IMG/VR virus record: IMGVR_UViG_3300036826_000059
Coordinates: 1-23,561 of that record
Source of the DNA: a virus
DNA length: 23,561 nucleotides
Direction: 5' to 3' (one strand)
Shown here: positions 12,851 to 21,056 of the stretch, in pieces
Layout: each line of letters begins with the position of its first letter
Numbering within the stretch: the first letter of the stretch is position 1
Made by a program: the position numbers and the translations under genes
The notes under the pieces: model-generated
The model's input: only the letters and a program-made list of their open reading frames with translations
Told to the model about the DNA's origin: nothing
Database searches by the model: none

Positions 12851-15040
12851 ATGCCGGTCGCTAAATTCGAGGCCGATTTTTCCTCCTTCCTTGTCGCGGT
12901 GGATCGCGCAGAACTGAAGCTCGCCGATCTGAGTAAGGGCGCCGATAAAGTCCAGAAGTCGCTCGACGACATGAGCGATCGGTTCTCCGGCCGGGCCTTG
13001 ATTCAGGAAGCCACGATGATGGTGGTCAGCATCGAGAAACTGGGCGGCGTCTCGAAACTCACGGCGGAGGAGCTCGCGAACGTCTCCGCGAAGGCGGCGC
13101 AAGCGGTCGAAAAAATGAAGGCGCTCGGGTACGAGGTGCCGGCCGGGATCGAAAAGCTCGCGAGCGCGACGCAGGCCACGGCCACGGCCACGACGAATTG
13201 GTCGACGGCCTTGCAAACCATGGGCGGCGTGCTCGGGGCGATCGGGATCGATGCCTCGCTCCGCGGCGTGATTTCGTTCGGCCAGGCCATCCTCGAGACG
13301 GCCGACAAAGTCCAGAAGATGGCGGATCAGACGGGCATCTCCGCCGAAAACATTCAGCGCCTGCAGTACATCGCGGGGCAAACCGGGACGTCGATGGCCT
13401 CGATGGTGTCGGCCGTCCAGAACATGCAGGAGAAACTCGGATCGGGCGACAAGAATCTGAACAAGGCGCTCGCCGATCTCGGGATCTCGCTCGATCACAT
13501 TAAGTCCCTGGACGCGTATTCGGCGTTCACGGAGATCGCGGACGCGATCGGGGCGATTGCCGATCCCACGCGCCGGGCCGCGGATGCGCAGGATGCGTTC
13601 GGGCGCAATTGGAAAGAACTCCTCCCGGCGATCAAAGCCGGGATGCGGGAGGTCGGCGACGCGGCCGCCACCATGTCCGACGAGACGATCGCGAAACTCG
13701 ACGCGATCGGGGATGAGTGGGAGGCGCTCAAACAGCGGATCGTGGTGATTGGCGGTGAGGTGATCGCGGCGGGTGAAAACTTCGGCGAGAAATTCGCGAA
13801 AAATTTCGAGGTGAACCCGCTCTACAAGATGTATCAGGCGGCGGAGCTCGCGCACTATGCGATCGAGCAGCTCGTCGTCCCGATCGACGACGTGATTGCG
13901 CGCCAGAATGCGCTCGATCGCGCGACGGCGAACTACGCCGCGAAACTCCCGGCGGCCTTGAAACCGGCGGAGGATGCCTGGGCGGCGCTCGCCGAATCCG
14001 AAGCGGCGCAGGGCAAGATCGACGCGGAACGGCAAAAATCCACGGACCAATGGACCGCGCTCATGGGCCGCGTCGCCGCGGCGACGGCCGACACACAAAC
14101 CGTGCTCGAGGGGCTCGACGGCGCCGTGGTGGAAGGCGCGAAGGCCTTAAACGAGCTCGGCGTCGCCTGGAAAGATATCGGCGAGCTCTACGGCCTGACG
14201 GAGACGCAAGTCCGGGCGCTCGAGCGCGCGCACCGGGACGATGAGAAGGCCGCGAAGGATCACGCGAAGGCCGTCGCCGACGGCCTGAAGGCCGCACAGG
14301 CGGAGGCGGAGACGATGCGGCAGGGCTATCTCGAGACGCAAAAAGTCAAAAAGCAAATCGACGACAACGATCTGAAGGCCTCGACGGATGCGACGACGTA
14401 CAAGATCACGAAAATCTGGGAGGAGGCCGACGCCGATATCAAGGCGCACACCGAAAAATACGGCCGCGATCAGGAATACATCAACATGCGGTACGAGCTC
14501 GCGAATCAGGAAGTCGCGATCGTCTCGCAGGGCTACGACAAGGAAGCGCAGGTCGCGGAGGATTCCTACGCGCGCATGGCGGATGCCGCGGCCGGCATGA
14601 CGGACAAGATGATCAAGAGCGTACAGGATCAGCTCGCCGGCGTCCTCGGGGCGTTTACCGAAGTCGGGCAGCGGATCGCGGATCTGCAGACGATCGGGAT
14701 CGATCGCGGGCAGACGATCGGCGGCCTCTCTGGCGTGCATCCGGGCGGGATGCTCGGCGGCGGTGGCGCGGCGCTCGCGAGCGATCCGCGGACGATCGGC
14801 CTGATGGGGATGGGGTACACGCCCAGCGAGGCCGCGGCGATCGCCGGCGGGTACGGCGGGATGATCTCGATCCCGTTCGGGCAACGGCAAACGGCGCTCG
14901 CGCAAGCCGGCGGCTTGGGCAATGTGAATATCGCGATCAATGGCTCGGTGCTCGGCAGCAAGGATGAAATTGCGCGCGCCGTCGGCGATAGCCTCTCCGA
15001 TCTCCTCCGGCGCCAGGGCTACACCTTGCCGGGCCGGTGA
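12851..15040 (+). CDS. Tail tape measure protein
   Basis: A 729-residue, mostly helical protein. Residues about 120-200 contain GVLGAIGIDASLRGVISFG and ADQTGISAENIQRLQYIAG, the region typical of tape measures, followed by long charged helices (ERAHRDDEKAAKDHAKAV and others) and a Gly-rich segment near residues 630-670. The C-terminus (VNIAINGSVLGSKDEIARA to RQGYTLPGR) is a common tape-measure ending. It sets tail length; using the established figure of about 0.15 nm per residue, the tail would be near 110 nm. It starts two bases after the chaperone stop. No lysozyme-type motif was noticed inside it. Confidence 0.93.
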   Translation: MPVAKFEADFSSFLVAVDRAELKLADLSKGADKVQKSLDDMSDRFSGRALIQEATMMVVSIEKLGGVSKLTAEELANVSAKAAQAVEKMKALGYEVPAGIEKLASATQATATATTNWSTALQTMGGVLGAIGIDASLRGVISFGQAILETADKVQKMADQTGISAENIQRLQYIAGQTGTSMASMVSAVQNMQEKLGSGDKNLNKALADLGISLDHIKSLDAYSAFTEIADAIGAIADPTRRAADAQDAFGRNWKELLPAIKAGMREVGDAAATMSDETIAKLDAIGDEWEALKQRIVVIGGEVIAAGENFGEKFAKNFEVNPLYKMYQAAELAHYAIEQLVVPIDDVIARQNALDRATANYAAKLPAALKPAEDAWAALAESEAAQGKIDAERQKSTDQWTALMGRVAAATADTQTVLEGLDGAVVEGAKALNELGVAWKDIGELYGLTETQVRALERAHRDDEKAAKDHAKAVADGLKAAQAEAETMRQGYLETQKVKKQIDDNDLKASTDATTYKITKIWEEADADIKAHTEKYGRDQEYINMRYELANQEVAIVSQGYDKEAQVAEDSYARMADAAAGMTDKMIKSVQDQLAGVLGAFTEVGQRIADLQTIGIDRGQTIGGLSGVHPGGMLGGGGAALASDPRTIGLMGMGYTPSEAAAIAGGYGGMISIPFGQRQTALAQAGGLGNVNIAINGSVLGSKDEIARAVGDSLSDLLRRQGYTLPGR

Positions 15041-15046
15041 CGAGCG

Positions 15047-17416
15047 ATGGCGACGCTCGCGGCCGGCGAGAAAGCCCGGATGTATGCGCTCGGCAAGATC
15101 GCGCGTGGCGGCGCGACGCGCGGCGGCTATACGTCGATGCAGCCGTTCATCACGATCGGCGGCGTCCACGTCGGGACGGCGCCGGCCGATCCGACCAAAC
15201 GGGTGATCGTCGCGAGTCTCTCCATTCACGACACGCTCGACGAGGCGCCGAATACCCTGCAAATGACGGTCAAAGGCTTTGCGCCGACGCCGGGCCAGGC
15301 GATTGTGATCACGCTCGGCTCGAAAAACAGCCTGACGCGGTGGTTCGGCGGCGTCGTCCTCTCGACGAACGAGGCGTATCTCGTCGACAACCCGGCGAAC
15401 CTCGTCTATCAGGTCAACGGGATTGACTATCATTGGCAGCTCGCGAACAAGCTCGCGATCCGGCGCTACACGGGCTGGACGGCCGGCGCCGTGATCCGGG
15501 ATCTCGTCGCCACATTTGCGGAAGGATTCACGACGGCCAATGTCGCCGCGGCGCTCGACACCCTGATCCTCGACGAAATCACGTTTACGAATACGGCCGT
15601 CCCGGATGCCATCTCGCAGGTCTGCGATCGGATCGGCGCGTACTGGTACGCCGATTACTTCAAGGATGTGCATGCGTTTCTGACGGAGACGCAGTACGCG
15701 ACGCCGCCGGCCCTGACGCCGGCGCATCCGACGCTCCGGGAGGTGACGGCGAACCGGGATCTCTCGCAAATCGTGACGCGCGCGATCGTCGAAGGCGGGG
15801 GCGCCGCGGCGACGACGGAGCTGGCGCCCGGCGGGACGTTGATCCCGGTCGAGACGCCGGCCTGGTATCAGGCGGCCGGCGGATTTGTCGTCTCCGGGCC
15901 GCAACGGATCGTCTATACGGGTCTGCAAACCGGCGGCGCCGGGACGCTCGTCGGGCCCGGCCTGACGCCGGCCGCGGCGCCGGGCCTGGCCCTGCAAGTG
16001 GGCGCCGGGCTGAGTGTCGGCGCGTATCAATACGCCTATACGTTCGTCACGGCGAGTGGCGAAACCTTGCCGTCACCGGCCGGAGCGATCACGACGCTCG
16101 GCACGACGCCGATCCGCGATCCGGTGACCCCGATCACGAATATTGATCAAGTGGACTGGCCGACGAATTCAACGGGAAATCCGCCGTACGTGGGGGAGAC
16201 GGTCTACTACACCTGGTCCATGTCGACGGCCACGAATGTCAACGATCTCACCAAAGAGACGTGGATCGCGCCGCAGTCGGCCGGGATCGTGGTGCAGTCG
16301 AGTATTCCGTATCCGGGCCGCGCCCGGACGATTAGCTTTTATATTCCGGGGTATACCGATTATCAGACGGGCGTCAACACGTATCACTTGTGGCGGTATC
16401 GCTCCGGTAATCCCCAGTGGTTGCTGATTGGCAAATTCTCGGTGGGCGGTGGGGCGCCCATTGCACCGTTGATTCAAGATGTCTTCGCGGACAGTGCCCA
16501 AGGGCTCGTGTCGGGCGGGAATGCGGTCAATCCGGCCCAGTGTCAAGTGGTCCTCTCGGGGATCGCCGTCGGGCCGAGTGGCACGACGGCGCGGAAACTC
16601 TATCGGACGACGGTCGGCGGCGCACAACTGAAACTCCTCGCGACGCTCGCCGACAACACGACGACGGCGTACACGGATACGCTGGCGGATGCGAGTCTCG
16701 GCGCGAACGCGCCGGCGTCGGATACCTCCGGGTTGCAAATGCCGTCGGGCACGGTGCCGGCCGGCTCGACAACGCTCCGCGTCGCCGGGACGAGCGCCTT
16801 CTTAGCGGGCGGCGGGTATGCCGTGATTGGCAATGGCGAACAGGTGATCCGGTATACCGGGGTCGCCGGCGGCGCGCTCACGGGGATCCCGGCGTCGGGC
16901 GCCGGATCGATCACGGCGAGTGTCGCGTACAACTCGACGGTCACGGCCGCGCCGATGTTGACCGGGATCCCGGCGTCAGGCGCCGGCGCGATCCTCTACC
17001 CGATCAAAGAGGGCGACGACGTGAACTTGCTCGTCCAAGTCGACGATGCCCAGGCGCAAGCGGATCTCGCCGCGCTCCTCGGTGGCAGCGGCGTCAAAGA
17101 GTCGTACATTCAGGATCGCCGCCTGGGATTTACGGAGGCGACGGCGCGCGGCAAGGCGCTCCTCGCCTCGCGGCGCACGGTCCTGCTCACGCTCGCGTAT
17201 AGCGTCCGCGATCCGAACACGCGATCGGGCCGGACGGTGCACGTCGATCTGCCGGCGCCGTTTCTGCTCACGGTCGATCTCAAAATTCAGGATGTGACGA
17301 TCGGGCCGTTCTGGCCGACGCCCGGCCTCGCGCCGCTGATGAAAGTCACGGCCTCGAGTAACTTCTATTCCCTGGCGGATCTCCTCCGCGTCGCGCGGAA
17401 CTCAGTGGGAGCGTAA
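15047..17416 (+). CDS. Tail hub / minor tail protein with beta-sandwich insert
   Basis: 789 residues. The N-terminal third looks like a tail-hub domain: FITIGGVHVGT, LQMTVKGFAPTPGQAIVI, GIDYHWQLANKLAIRRYTG and ISQVCDRIGAYWYADYFKDV. Residues about 310-560 are repeated beta modules (YQYAYTFVTASGETLPSP resembles fibronectin-type modules; TTARKLYRTTVGGAQLKLL is a second). Residues about 600-640 carry LTGIPASGAG twice. The C-terminus (SNFYSLADLLRVARN) returns to the hub pattern. The protein likely forms the distal tail end that holds the fibre and opens on infection. Start at ATG 15047, six bases after the tape-measure stop. Its exact class (Tal-like or Dit/hub fusion) is unclear. Confidence 0.82.
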   Translation: MATLAAGEKARMYALGKIARGGATRGGYTSMQPFITIGGVHVGTAPADPTKRVIVASLSIHDTLDEAPNTLQMTVKGFAPTPGQAIVITLGSKNSLTRWFGGVVLSTNEAYLVDNPANLVYQVNGIDYHWQLANKLAIRRYTGWTAGAVIRDLVATFAEGFTTANVAAALDTLILDEITFTNTAVPDAISQVCDRIGAYWYADYFKDVHAFLTETQYATPPALTPAHPTLREVTANRDLSQIVTRAIVEGGGAAATTELAPGGTLIPVETPAWYQAAGGFVVSGPQRIVYTGLQTGGAGTLVGPGLTPAAAPGLALQVGAGLSVGAYQYAYTFVTASGETLPSPAGAITTLGTTPIRDPVTPITNIDQVDWPTNSTGNPPYVGETVYYTWSMSTATNVNDLTKETWIAPQSAGIVVQSSIPYPGRARTISFYIPGYTDYQTGVNTYHLWRYRSGNPQWLLIGKFSVGGGAPIAPLIQDVFADSAQGLVSGGNAVNPAQCQVVLSGIAVGPSGTTARKLYRTTVGGAQLKLLATLADNTTTAYTDTLADASLGANAPASDTSGLQMPSGTVPAGSTTLRVAGTSAFLAGGGYAVIGNGEQVIRYTGVAGGALTGIPASGAGSITASVAYNSTVTAAPMLTGIPASGAGAILYPIKEGDDVNLLVQVDDAQAQADLAALLGGSGVKESYIQDRRLGFTEATARGKALLASRRTVLLTLAYSVRDPNTRSGRTVHVDLPAPFLLTVDLKIQDVTIGPFWPTPGLAPLMKVTASSNFYSLADLLRVARNSVGA

Positions 17417-17420
17417 CCCG

Positions 17421-18260
17421 ATGGCGACGATCACGCGGACGCCGATTATCGACGACGACGGATCCGGGACGACGGGCACAACGCTCGACAACGCCTGGAA
17501 ACAGGAGCTCTACAACCAAATCGACGCCGTGATTGCCCCGTTTGGGTCGGGCGGCGTCGAAACAATTGCGTTGTCCACGAATGGCGCGGTCAACAACCTC
17601 CCGCTCGCCGCCGGCAAGAGTGTGCATATCATTTTTTGCACGAATACCGCCGATCTGACGTTGAGCGGGTTTCCCAGCAGCCCGGCGCCGTCGGAAGGCG
17701 ATCGCGTCGTCATTATCGCGAACGGCAATCCGGTGTATCTCCCGCATCTCTCCGGCCTGTCGGAGCAACCGCTCGCGAACATCCTCACGTCAGGGAATAC
17801 GCCGCTCAGTGGATTGGGCTACGGCAAAGCGGAGTACATCCGGTCCAATAATTTCTGGCGGCTGCTGGTGCATGAGCAGGGCAAACGATTGCCGTGGACA
17901 CCGACGCTCACGTTTGGCGGCGCGGCCGTCGGCATGACCTACACCGCGCGGCACGGCCAGTACATGGTCCGCGGCGCCGATGTGCAGGGCGGCCTCCGCG
18001 TCACCCTCTCCGCCAAAGGCACGTCCACCGGGCAGGCGCAAATCGGCGGATTTCCGTACGCGAGCGATGGACAATTCGACGACGGCGCGTGGGCAGTGTA
18101 TGGCGGCGGCCTGAGCGGCGCCGGGATGAGCTCCGGATTCCTGCAAGGTTCGACCTTGACGCTGGCGGCGTGGAGCGCCGGTGGGGCGGGGGCCCTCACG
18201 GATGCCAACTTTACGAACGCGAGCGATCTCATGATGGTCTTCCGGCTCCACGCCCCGTAG
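17421..18260 (+). CDS. Tail fibre / receptor-binding protein
   Basis: 279 residues. Residues 1-40 (RTPIIDDDGSGTTGTTLDN, WKQELYNQIDAVI) look like an attachment and trimerisation segment. Residues 50-150 are beta-rich. The end, from WTPTLTFGGAAVGMTYTARH through LSAKGTSTGQAQIGGFPY to ASDLMMVFRLHAP, matches a tip domain often found at the end of phage tail fibres, with the GTSTGxAxI motif. It follows the hub gene at four bases and closes the tail operon, so it probably recognises the host surface. Confidence 0.82.
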   Translation: MATITRTPIIDDDGSGTTGTTLDNAWKQELYNQIDAVIAPFGSGGVETIALSTNGAVNNLPLAAGKSVHIIFCTNTADLTLSGFPSSPAPSEGDRVVIIANGNPVYLPHLSGLSEQPLANILTSGNTPLSGLGYGKAEYIRSNNFWRLLVHEQGKRLPWTPTLTFGGAAVGMTYTARHGQYMVRGADVQGGLRVTLSAKGTSTGQAQIGGFPYASDGQFDDGAWAVYGGGLSGAGMSSGFLQGSTLTLAAWSAGGAGALTDANFTNASDLMMVFRLHAP

Positions 18261-18270
18261 AGAGGCGCAC

Positions 18271-18525
18271 ATGGCGCAAGAATTTATCCGCAAGCCGACG
18301 CGGTACACGGCCGATCAATTTCTCGTCGCGCACGACCCCAAACCGGCCGGTGTCGATCAATGCACGGCCGGCGGCGGGACGTGGCACGTCCACACCGCTG
18401 GCGATCAGGTAATCGGCCTCTCGGATACGGATTGGATCCTGACGGAGACGGTCGTCGGCGCGCGGTATGTCGTCCCGGACGCCAACTTTCAACGCGACTA
18501 CACGATCGCGACGGGGCCGGGGTAA
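18271..18525 (+). CDS. Small PGDYG-like protein, 84 residues
   Basis: The sequence has an FIRKPTRYTADQFLV opening, then HVHTAGDQVIGLSDTDWIL, then ARYVVPDANFQRDY. This resembles the small phage proteins in which a KP-x-V/Y-x-A-x-Q/F start is followed by a strand ending in GDWI and a closing motif near Tyr. No function is assigned to them. GAGAGGCGCAC gives a ribosome-binding site ten bases after the fibre stop. It could be a small tail accessory protein or an unrelated late gene. Confidence 0.65.
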   Translation: MAQEFIRKPTRYTADQFLVAHDPKPAGVDQCTAGGGTWHVHTAGDQVIGLSDTDWILTETVVGARYVVPDANFQRDYTIATGPG

Positions 18526-18708
18526 ATGCGGTTCGCGATCGGCTGCGCGCTCCTCGCCGCGGTCAGCTGTACGCCGGCGCTCCGCGTGCGTCTGGCGCCG
18601 CCGGCGGAGCTCCGCTGCGGGGACGGCCGGCCGGTCAAACTCCTGATCGGGGAGATGTGCCCGGCCGGGATCTGTGGCTGGTCCTGCGAGCCGGATCGCT
18701 GGCGCTAA
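18526..18708 (+). CDS. Small secreted or lipoprotein-like protein, 60 residues
   Basis: The ATG directly follows the previous stop codon. Residues 1-15 form a short signal peptide ending LLAAVSC, a possible lipobox with Cys15; a mature part rich in Cys (CGDGRPVKLL, CPAGICGWSC) follows. Such a protein would be exported and held at a membrane. In phages, short lipoproteins can be outer spanins or superinfection-exclusion factors; the size allows either, but no partner inner spanin is visible. Its stop (18706-18708) overlaps the stop of the convergent repressor. Confidence 0.65.
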   Translation: MRFAIGCALLAAVSCTPALRVRLAPPAELRCGDGRPVKLLIGEMCPAGICGWSCEPDRWR

Positions 18709-19052
18709 CGATGCGGCCGGCGTTTCTTGCGGCGTCGCGGCGGATCCTGCCACGCGTGCAGCAGCCCGATCAAGGCCTCGCGCCGGGCCGGCGTCAAGGC
18801 GCGCGCGAGCTCGGCGAGCTCGATGTCGGCCGGATTGAGCGGCACATCCAGCAGATCACACACGGTGTGGCCGAACACGCGCGCGATCGTCTCGAGGTCG
18901 TCCAGCCGGAGACGCATGGGCGTCCGGAGGTACCGGCTGATGTGGCTCTGTCGGACGCCGAGTGCGGCGGCGATCGTTTCCTGTGTCACATCGGGACGCG
19001 CGGCCAGCCAGGCGGCCACGCGGGCGCGCGCCCGGTCGTCGAGTTTCCCCAT
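18705..19052 (-). CDS. XRE-family repressor (cI-like)
   Basis: 115 residues, the only confident leftward gene. Residues 22-68 form a helix-turn-helix: VTQETIAAALGVRQSHISRY is the recognition part, followed by LDDLETIARVFG and a CDLLDVP end, as in XRE/cI proteins. The rest is short and helical with a very basic end (RRRKKRRPHR), with no peptidase domain, so it cannot self-cleave like lambda cI. It probably represses the rightward early genes that begin at 19318. The chosen start, CAT at 19050-19052, has AAGGGAACC just upstream on this strand; a longer frame runs 21 codons further upstream, without a better site. Confidence 0.85.
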   Translation of the reverse strand: MGKLDDRARARVAAWLAARPDVTQETIAAALGVRQSHISRYLRTPMRLRLDDLETIARVFGHTVCDLLDVPLNPADIELAELARALTPARREALIGLLHAWQDPPRRRKKRRPHR

Positions 19053-19127
19053 GGTTCCCTTGGTGGACGGATCCTGCCACGAAGGGCGCCGTCTCGTCGG
19101 TGCGCGAGTGCGCATATGCGTATGCTG

Positions 19128-19155
19128 AGTTTACAAGAGAGACAAAGTTTCACAA
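19128..19155 (-). promoter_or_regulatory. Candidate promoter of the repressor gene
   Basis: On the minus strand TTGTGA (19150-19155) and TAAACT (19128-19133) are separated by 16 bases, a plausible -35/-10 pair. Transcription would start close to 19121, next to the palindrome CGCATATGCG (19111-19120), which could be an autoregulatory operator. Inferred from sequence only. Confidence 0.4.
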
Positions 19156-19179
19156 AGCGCCGATCACCTAGGGCTTGTG

Positions 19180-19202
19180 GTCGCTGTGATCGACACCGCG
19201 AC
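19180..19202. promoter_or_regulatory. Imperfect dyad, candidate repressor operator
   Basis: A 23-bp imperfect dyad with arms GTCGC and GCGAC and further pairs inside (8 of 11 possible pairs match) lies in the 265-bp gap between the repressor and the rightward early genes. This gap (19053-19317) is AT-richer than the rest and holds no gene I can support; TTGACC at 19228-19233 is a possible rightward -35 element but no convincing -10 follows. Confidence 0.35.
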
Positions 19203-19317
19203 ATCTGGCCGAGTAGCCAATCTATTGTTGACCTATCTACCGATTTAGCAGTTGTGACGAATTTCACGGCCCGTTTACGCTGGCACCGGCCGCGGGATTC
19301 CACGGGAGGCCACGACG

Positions 19318-19608
19318 ATGCATCACGATCCGGGGCTGGATCATGTCCGAGAATTTGCGTCGCGATCCCTGACACCTGATCTCGATCCACCGATCACGCT
19401 GACGTGTACGGAGCACGAGCGCGCGACGGTCCACGCCATTGGCGCCGGGCTCTGTACCGCGGCGTCGGGCGGCGCGCCGCTCTGCCGGGGCGTCGTCCTG
19501 GCGGCGGCGTGCGATCTCATTCACCTGCTCGAGGCCGAACGGCGGGCGGCGCGCGAACGCTCCGGGCTCGAGGCGCCGCGATCCGTCGCCGCTGATCGGA
19601 CGCGATGA
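19318..19608 (+). CDS. Hypothetical early protein, 96 residues
   Basis: First gene of the rightward early cluster, with GGGAGGCCACGACG before the ATG. The protein is helical in its second half (LCRGVVLAAACDLIHLLEAERRAAR) with three Cys residues in the middle, and polar ends. The opening MHHDPGLDHVREF might chelate metal but no known motif is present. It overlaps the next gene by ATGA. No family recognised; as first early gene it could be an antirepressor or Cro-like function, but it lacks a clear helix-turn-helix. Confidence 0.65.
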   Translation: MHHDPGLDHVREFASRSLTPDLDPPITLTCTEHERATVHAIGAGLCTAASGGAPLCRGVVLAAACDLIHLLEAERRAARERSGLEAPRSVAADRTR

Positions 19609-19757
19609 TCCCGGCCTGGCTGGTCCGGCTCCGCGCGCGGTGTACGCATCACTGGATCGTGCGCGGCGACGGCGACGGCATTCTCTGGCTCGAGTGCGCG
19701 TTTTGTGAGACGCGATCCGTCGGCTGGATCGTCCACGCGCCGCGAGGCCGATCATGA
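19605..19757 (+). CDS. Small zinc-knuckle protein, 50 residues
   Basis: A 50-residue protein with C13-T-H-H-W near the start and ECAFCET later (Cys pair separated by two residues), fitting one zinc site. Both ends overlap neighbours by ATGA (19605-19608 and 19754-19757), which strongly supports translation. Small phage proteins of this size and pattern are frequent in early clusters and have no assigned role; nucleic-acid binding is plausible. Confidence 0.72.
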   Translation: MIPAWLVRLRARCTHHWIVRGDGDGILWLECAFCETRSVGWIVHAPRGRS

Positions 19758-20095
19758 ATGCGCCGCCGGCCTTTTTGTTTTATCCGAAGGACTATCTCGC
19801 GGACGTCAATGTCGTCTTGATGCCGCTGGAGACGGAGGCCGCGTACTGGCGCCTGATCTGTCACTGCTGGATCGAGGGATCGCTCCCCAACGATCCGGCC
19901 CGGCTGGCCGTGCTCGTGCGACTGACGCCGGAGGCGTTCGCGGCGCGCATCTGGCCGGCGATCGCCGCGTGCTTTACCGTCGACGACGCGGGCCGGCTCC
20001 GCCATCCTCGGCTCGAACGGGAACGCGCGAAACTGACGAACGCGAAACGGCGCCGGCAACAGGCCGCCCTCGCGCGGTGGGATCGCGCCGGATGA
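19754..20095 (+). CDS. DUF1376 (YdaU-like) replication-associated protein, short form
   Basis: 113 residues. It opens with PPAFLFYPKDYLADVNVVLM and continues with ETEAAYWRLICHCWIEGSLP, the diagnostic part of DUF1376/YdaU proteins, which are encoded next to phage replication genes and may load or organise the replication complex. Family members normally run on for 100 or more residues after the RRRQQAALARWDRAG segment; here a TGA stops the frame directly after it. The next codons in the same frame read CNAYAMQ, then a second stop, then CNAMHCNVQ, so the C-terminal part has decayed. The 3' end adjoins the AT-rich repeat region proposed as the replication origin. Confidence 0.85.
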   Translation: MNAPPAFLFYPKDYLADVNVVLMPLETEAAYWRLICHCWIEGSLPNDPARLAVLVRLTPEAFAARIWPAIAACFTVDDAGRLRHPRLERERAKLTNAKRRRQQAALARWDRAG

Positions 20096-20267
20096 TGCAA
20101 TGCATATGCAATGCAGTGAACACGTCGGCGCGTCTGCATATGCAATGCAATGCATTGCAATGTACAGATCTTGAAATAGTACCAACGAGCTAATTAGGGT
20201 CCTGTGGAAATGTGGAAAACCGATCCGAATCGAGGGCGGCGCTGATGGCAAAGGGGCCTGTGGAAAA
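20096..20267. other. Candidate replication origin: AT-rich repeats and DnaA-box-like motifs
   Basis: This is the most AT-rich stretch of the genome after attP. It contains two exact copies of TGCATATGCAATGCA (20101-20115 and 20135-20149), a further ATGCATTGCAATG block, and then three motifs matching or nearly matching the DnaA box TTWTNCACA on the minus strand (20203-20211 with one mismatch; 20211-20219 and 20259-20267 exact). Neighbouring genes are replication- and recombination-like. The coordinates are approximate and the last motif lies within the next gene. Part of the repeats could instead be left-over low-complexity coding sequence of the YdaU-like gene. Confidence 0.45.
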
Positions 20268-20745
20268 GCTGTCGACGGCGATGGCGACGTATGTCCCGAC
20301 GGCGGAGACGTGGACGATCACATTACCCCGCCTGTTGCGATCGCCGAATGCCACACTCTGGCGCCATTGGCGGATCAAACACCGCGAGGCCAAGGTGTGG
20401 CGCGCGCTCCTGCTACAAGCCTTACTCACGGAGCGGATCGTCGGCGCGGCGATCGTCCGGACGGTGCTGGCCGGCCATCGGGCGCCGGCGGCCGGCCCGC
20501 GGCGCGTCCGGATTGAACGCTGGTGCGCGCGCCGGCAACAGTTCATTCGCGATCGGGATAACCTCGCGTTTTGCGGGAAACATCTCGTCGACGCGCTCGT
20601 CGGGATCGGGCTCCTCGTCGACGACGATCCGGCCTGGGCGGAGCGACCGATCCCGACGCAGCATGTCTCTGCGGACGGCCGCGCGTATACCGTCGTCGTC
20701 GTCGAACCGATCCATCCGCTCGTCCCGGACGGGACGGGCCTGTAA
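20245..20745 (+). CDS. rusA: RusA-like Holliday junction resolvase
   Basis: 166 residues from ATG 20245, which follows GAGGGCGGCGCTG; an in-frame GTG at 20212 would add 11 residues. The second half holds the RusA-type active-site pattern: RDRDNLAFCGKHLVDAL (D103, D105, K112, D116), then GIGLLVDDDPAW (acidic residues 126-128). RusA enzymes are dimeric, metal-dependent endonucleases that cut Holliday junctions, resolving recombination and replication intermediates before packaging. The N-terminal part (WTITLPRLLRSPNATLWRHW) is the usual substrate-binding start. It is the last gene of the early replication cluster. Confidence 0.85.
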   Translation: MAKGPVEKLSTAMATYVPTAETWTITLPRLLRSPNATLWRHWRIKHREAKVWRALLLQALLTERIVGAAIVRTVLAGHRAPAAGPRRVRIERWCARRQQFIRDRDNLAFCGKHLVDALVGIGLLVDDDPAWAERPIPTQHVSADGRAYTVVVVEPIHPLVPDGTGL

Positions 20746-20755
20746 GGAGGCCGCT

Positions 20756-21046
20756 ATGGCGTACGGACTGTTCCGCGATCCGCTCCTCGAGCACGCGCCG
20801 ATTCCCAATTCCATGTTTGACTCGTTCGTGACCGTGGGCGCCGGCCTCGTCGCACTCAAGACGGCCGACGGCCAATACATTTCGCAAGTGCCGAACGAGC
20901 ATAGCCACTTCAATCTCGCGCCGGAGGCGAAGGCGTACGAGACGTTTGCCGGCGACGCCGGGCCGGGTCTGCTGACGGTGTGGACGCGGCCGGCGCAGGA
21001 CGATGCCTGTTACACGTACGTCTGCCGGCAACTGCCGAATTGCTGA
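20756..21046 (+). CDS. Fascin-like beta-trefoil mini-protein, 96 residues
   Basis: Residues about 25-60, with GLVALKTADGQYISQVPNE and EAKAYETF, follow the repeat pattern of fascin-like and actin-crosslinking beta-trefoils (V-A-L-K, then G-x-Y-I/V-S, then an E-x-F end). A full trefoil has three such units and about 120-140 residues, so this protein holds one clear unit and may work as a trimer or fold differently. TAAGGAGG, ten bases before the ATG, is the best ribosome-binding site I noticed, so it may be made abundantly. It stands next to the glycosidase-like gene, ten bases upstream, and the two probably act together, perhaps in carbohydrate binding. Function inferred only. Confidence 0.6.
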   Translation: MAYGLFRDPLLEHAPIPNSMFDSFVTVGAGLVALKTADGQYISQVPNEHSHFNLAPEAKAYETFAGDAGPGLLTVWTRPAQDDACYTYVCRQLPNC

Positions 21047-21056
21047 GAGGCGATCC

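Noticed and set aside
12803-16030. Two long minus-strand frames opposite tape measure and hub genes
   Set aside because: Both lie fully opposite firm tail genes and have the same reversed-codon composition; no ribosome-binding sites or domains.
20096-20160. CRISPR-like array in the TGCATATGCAATGCA repeats
   Set aside because: Only two exact copies, short and with a 19-base spacer, no cas genes; an iteron or decayed coding repeat is a better reading.
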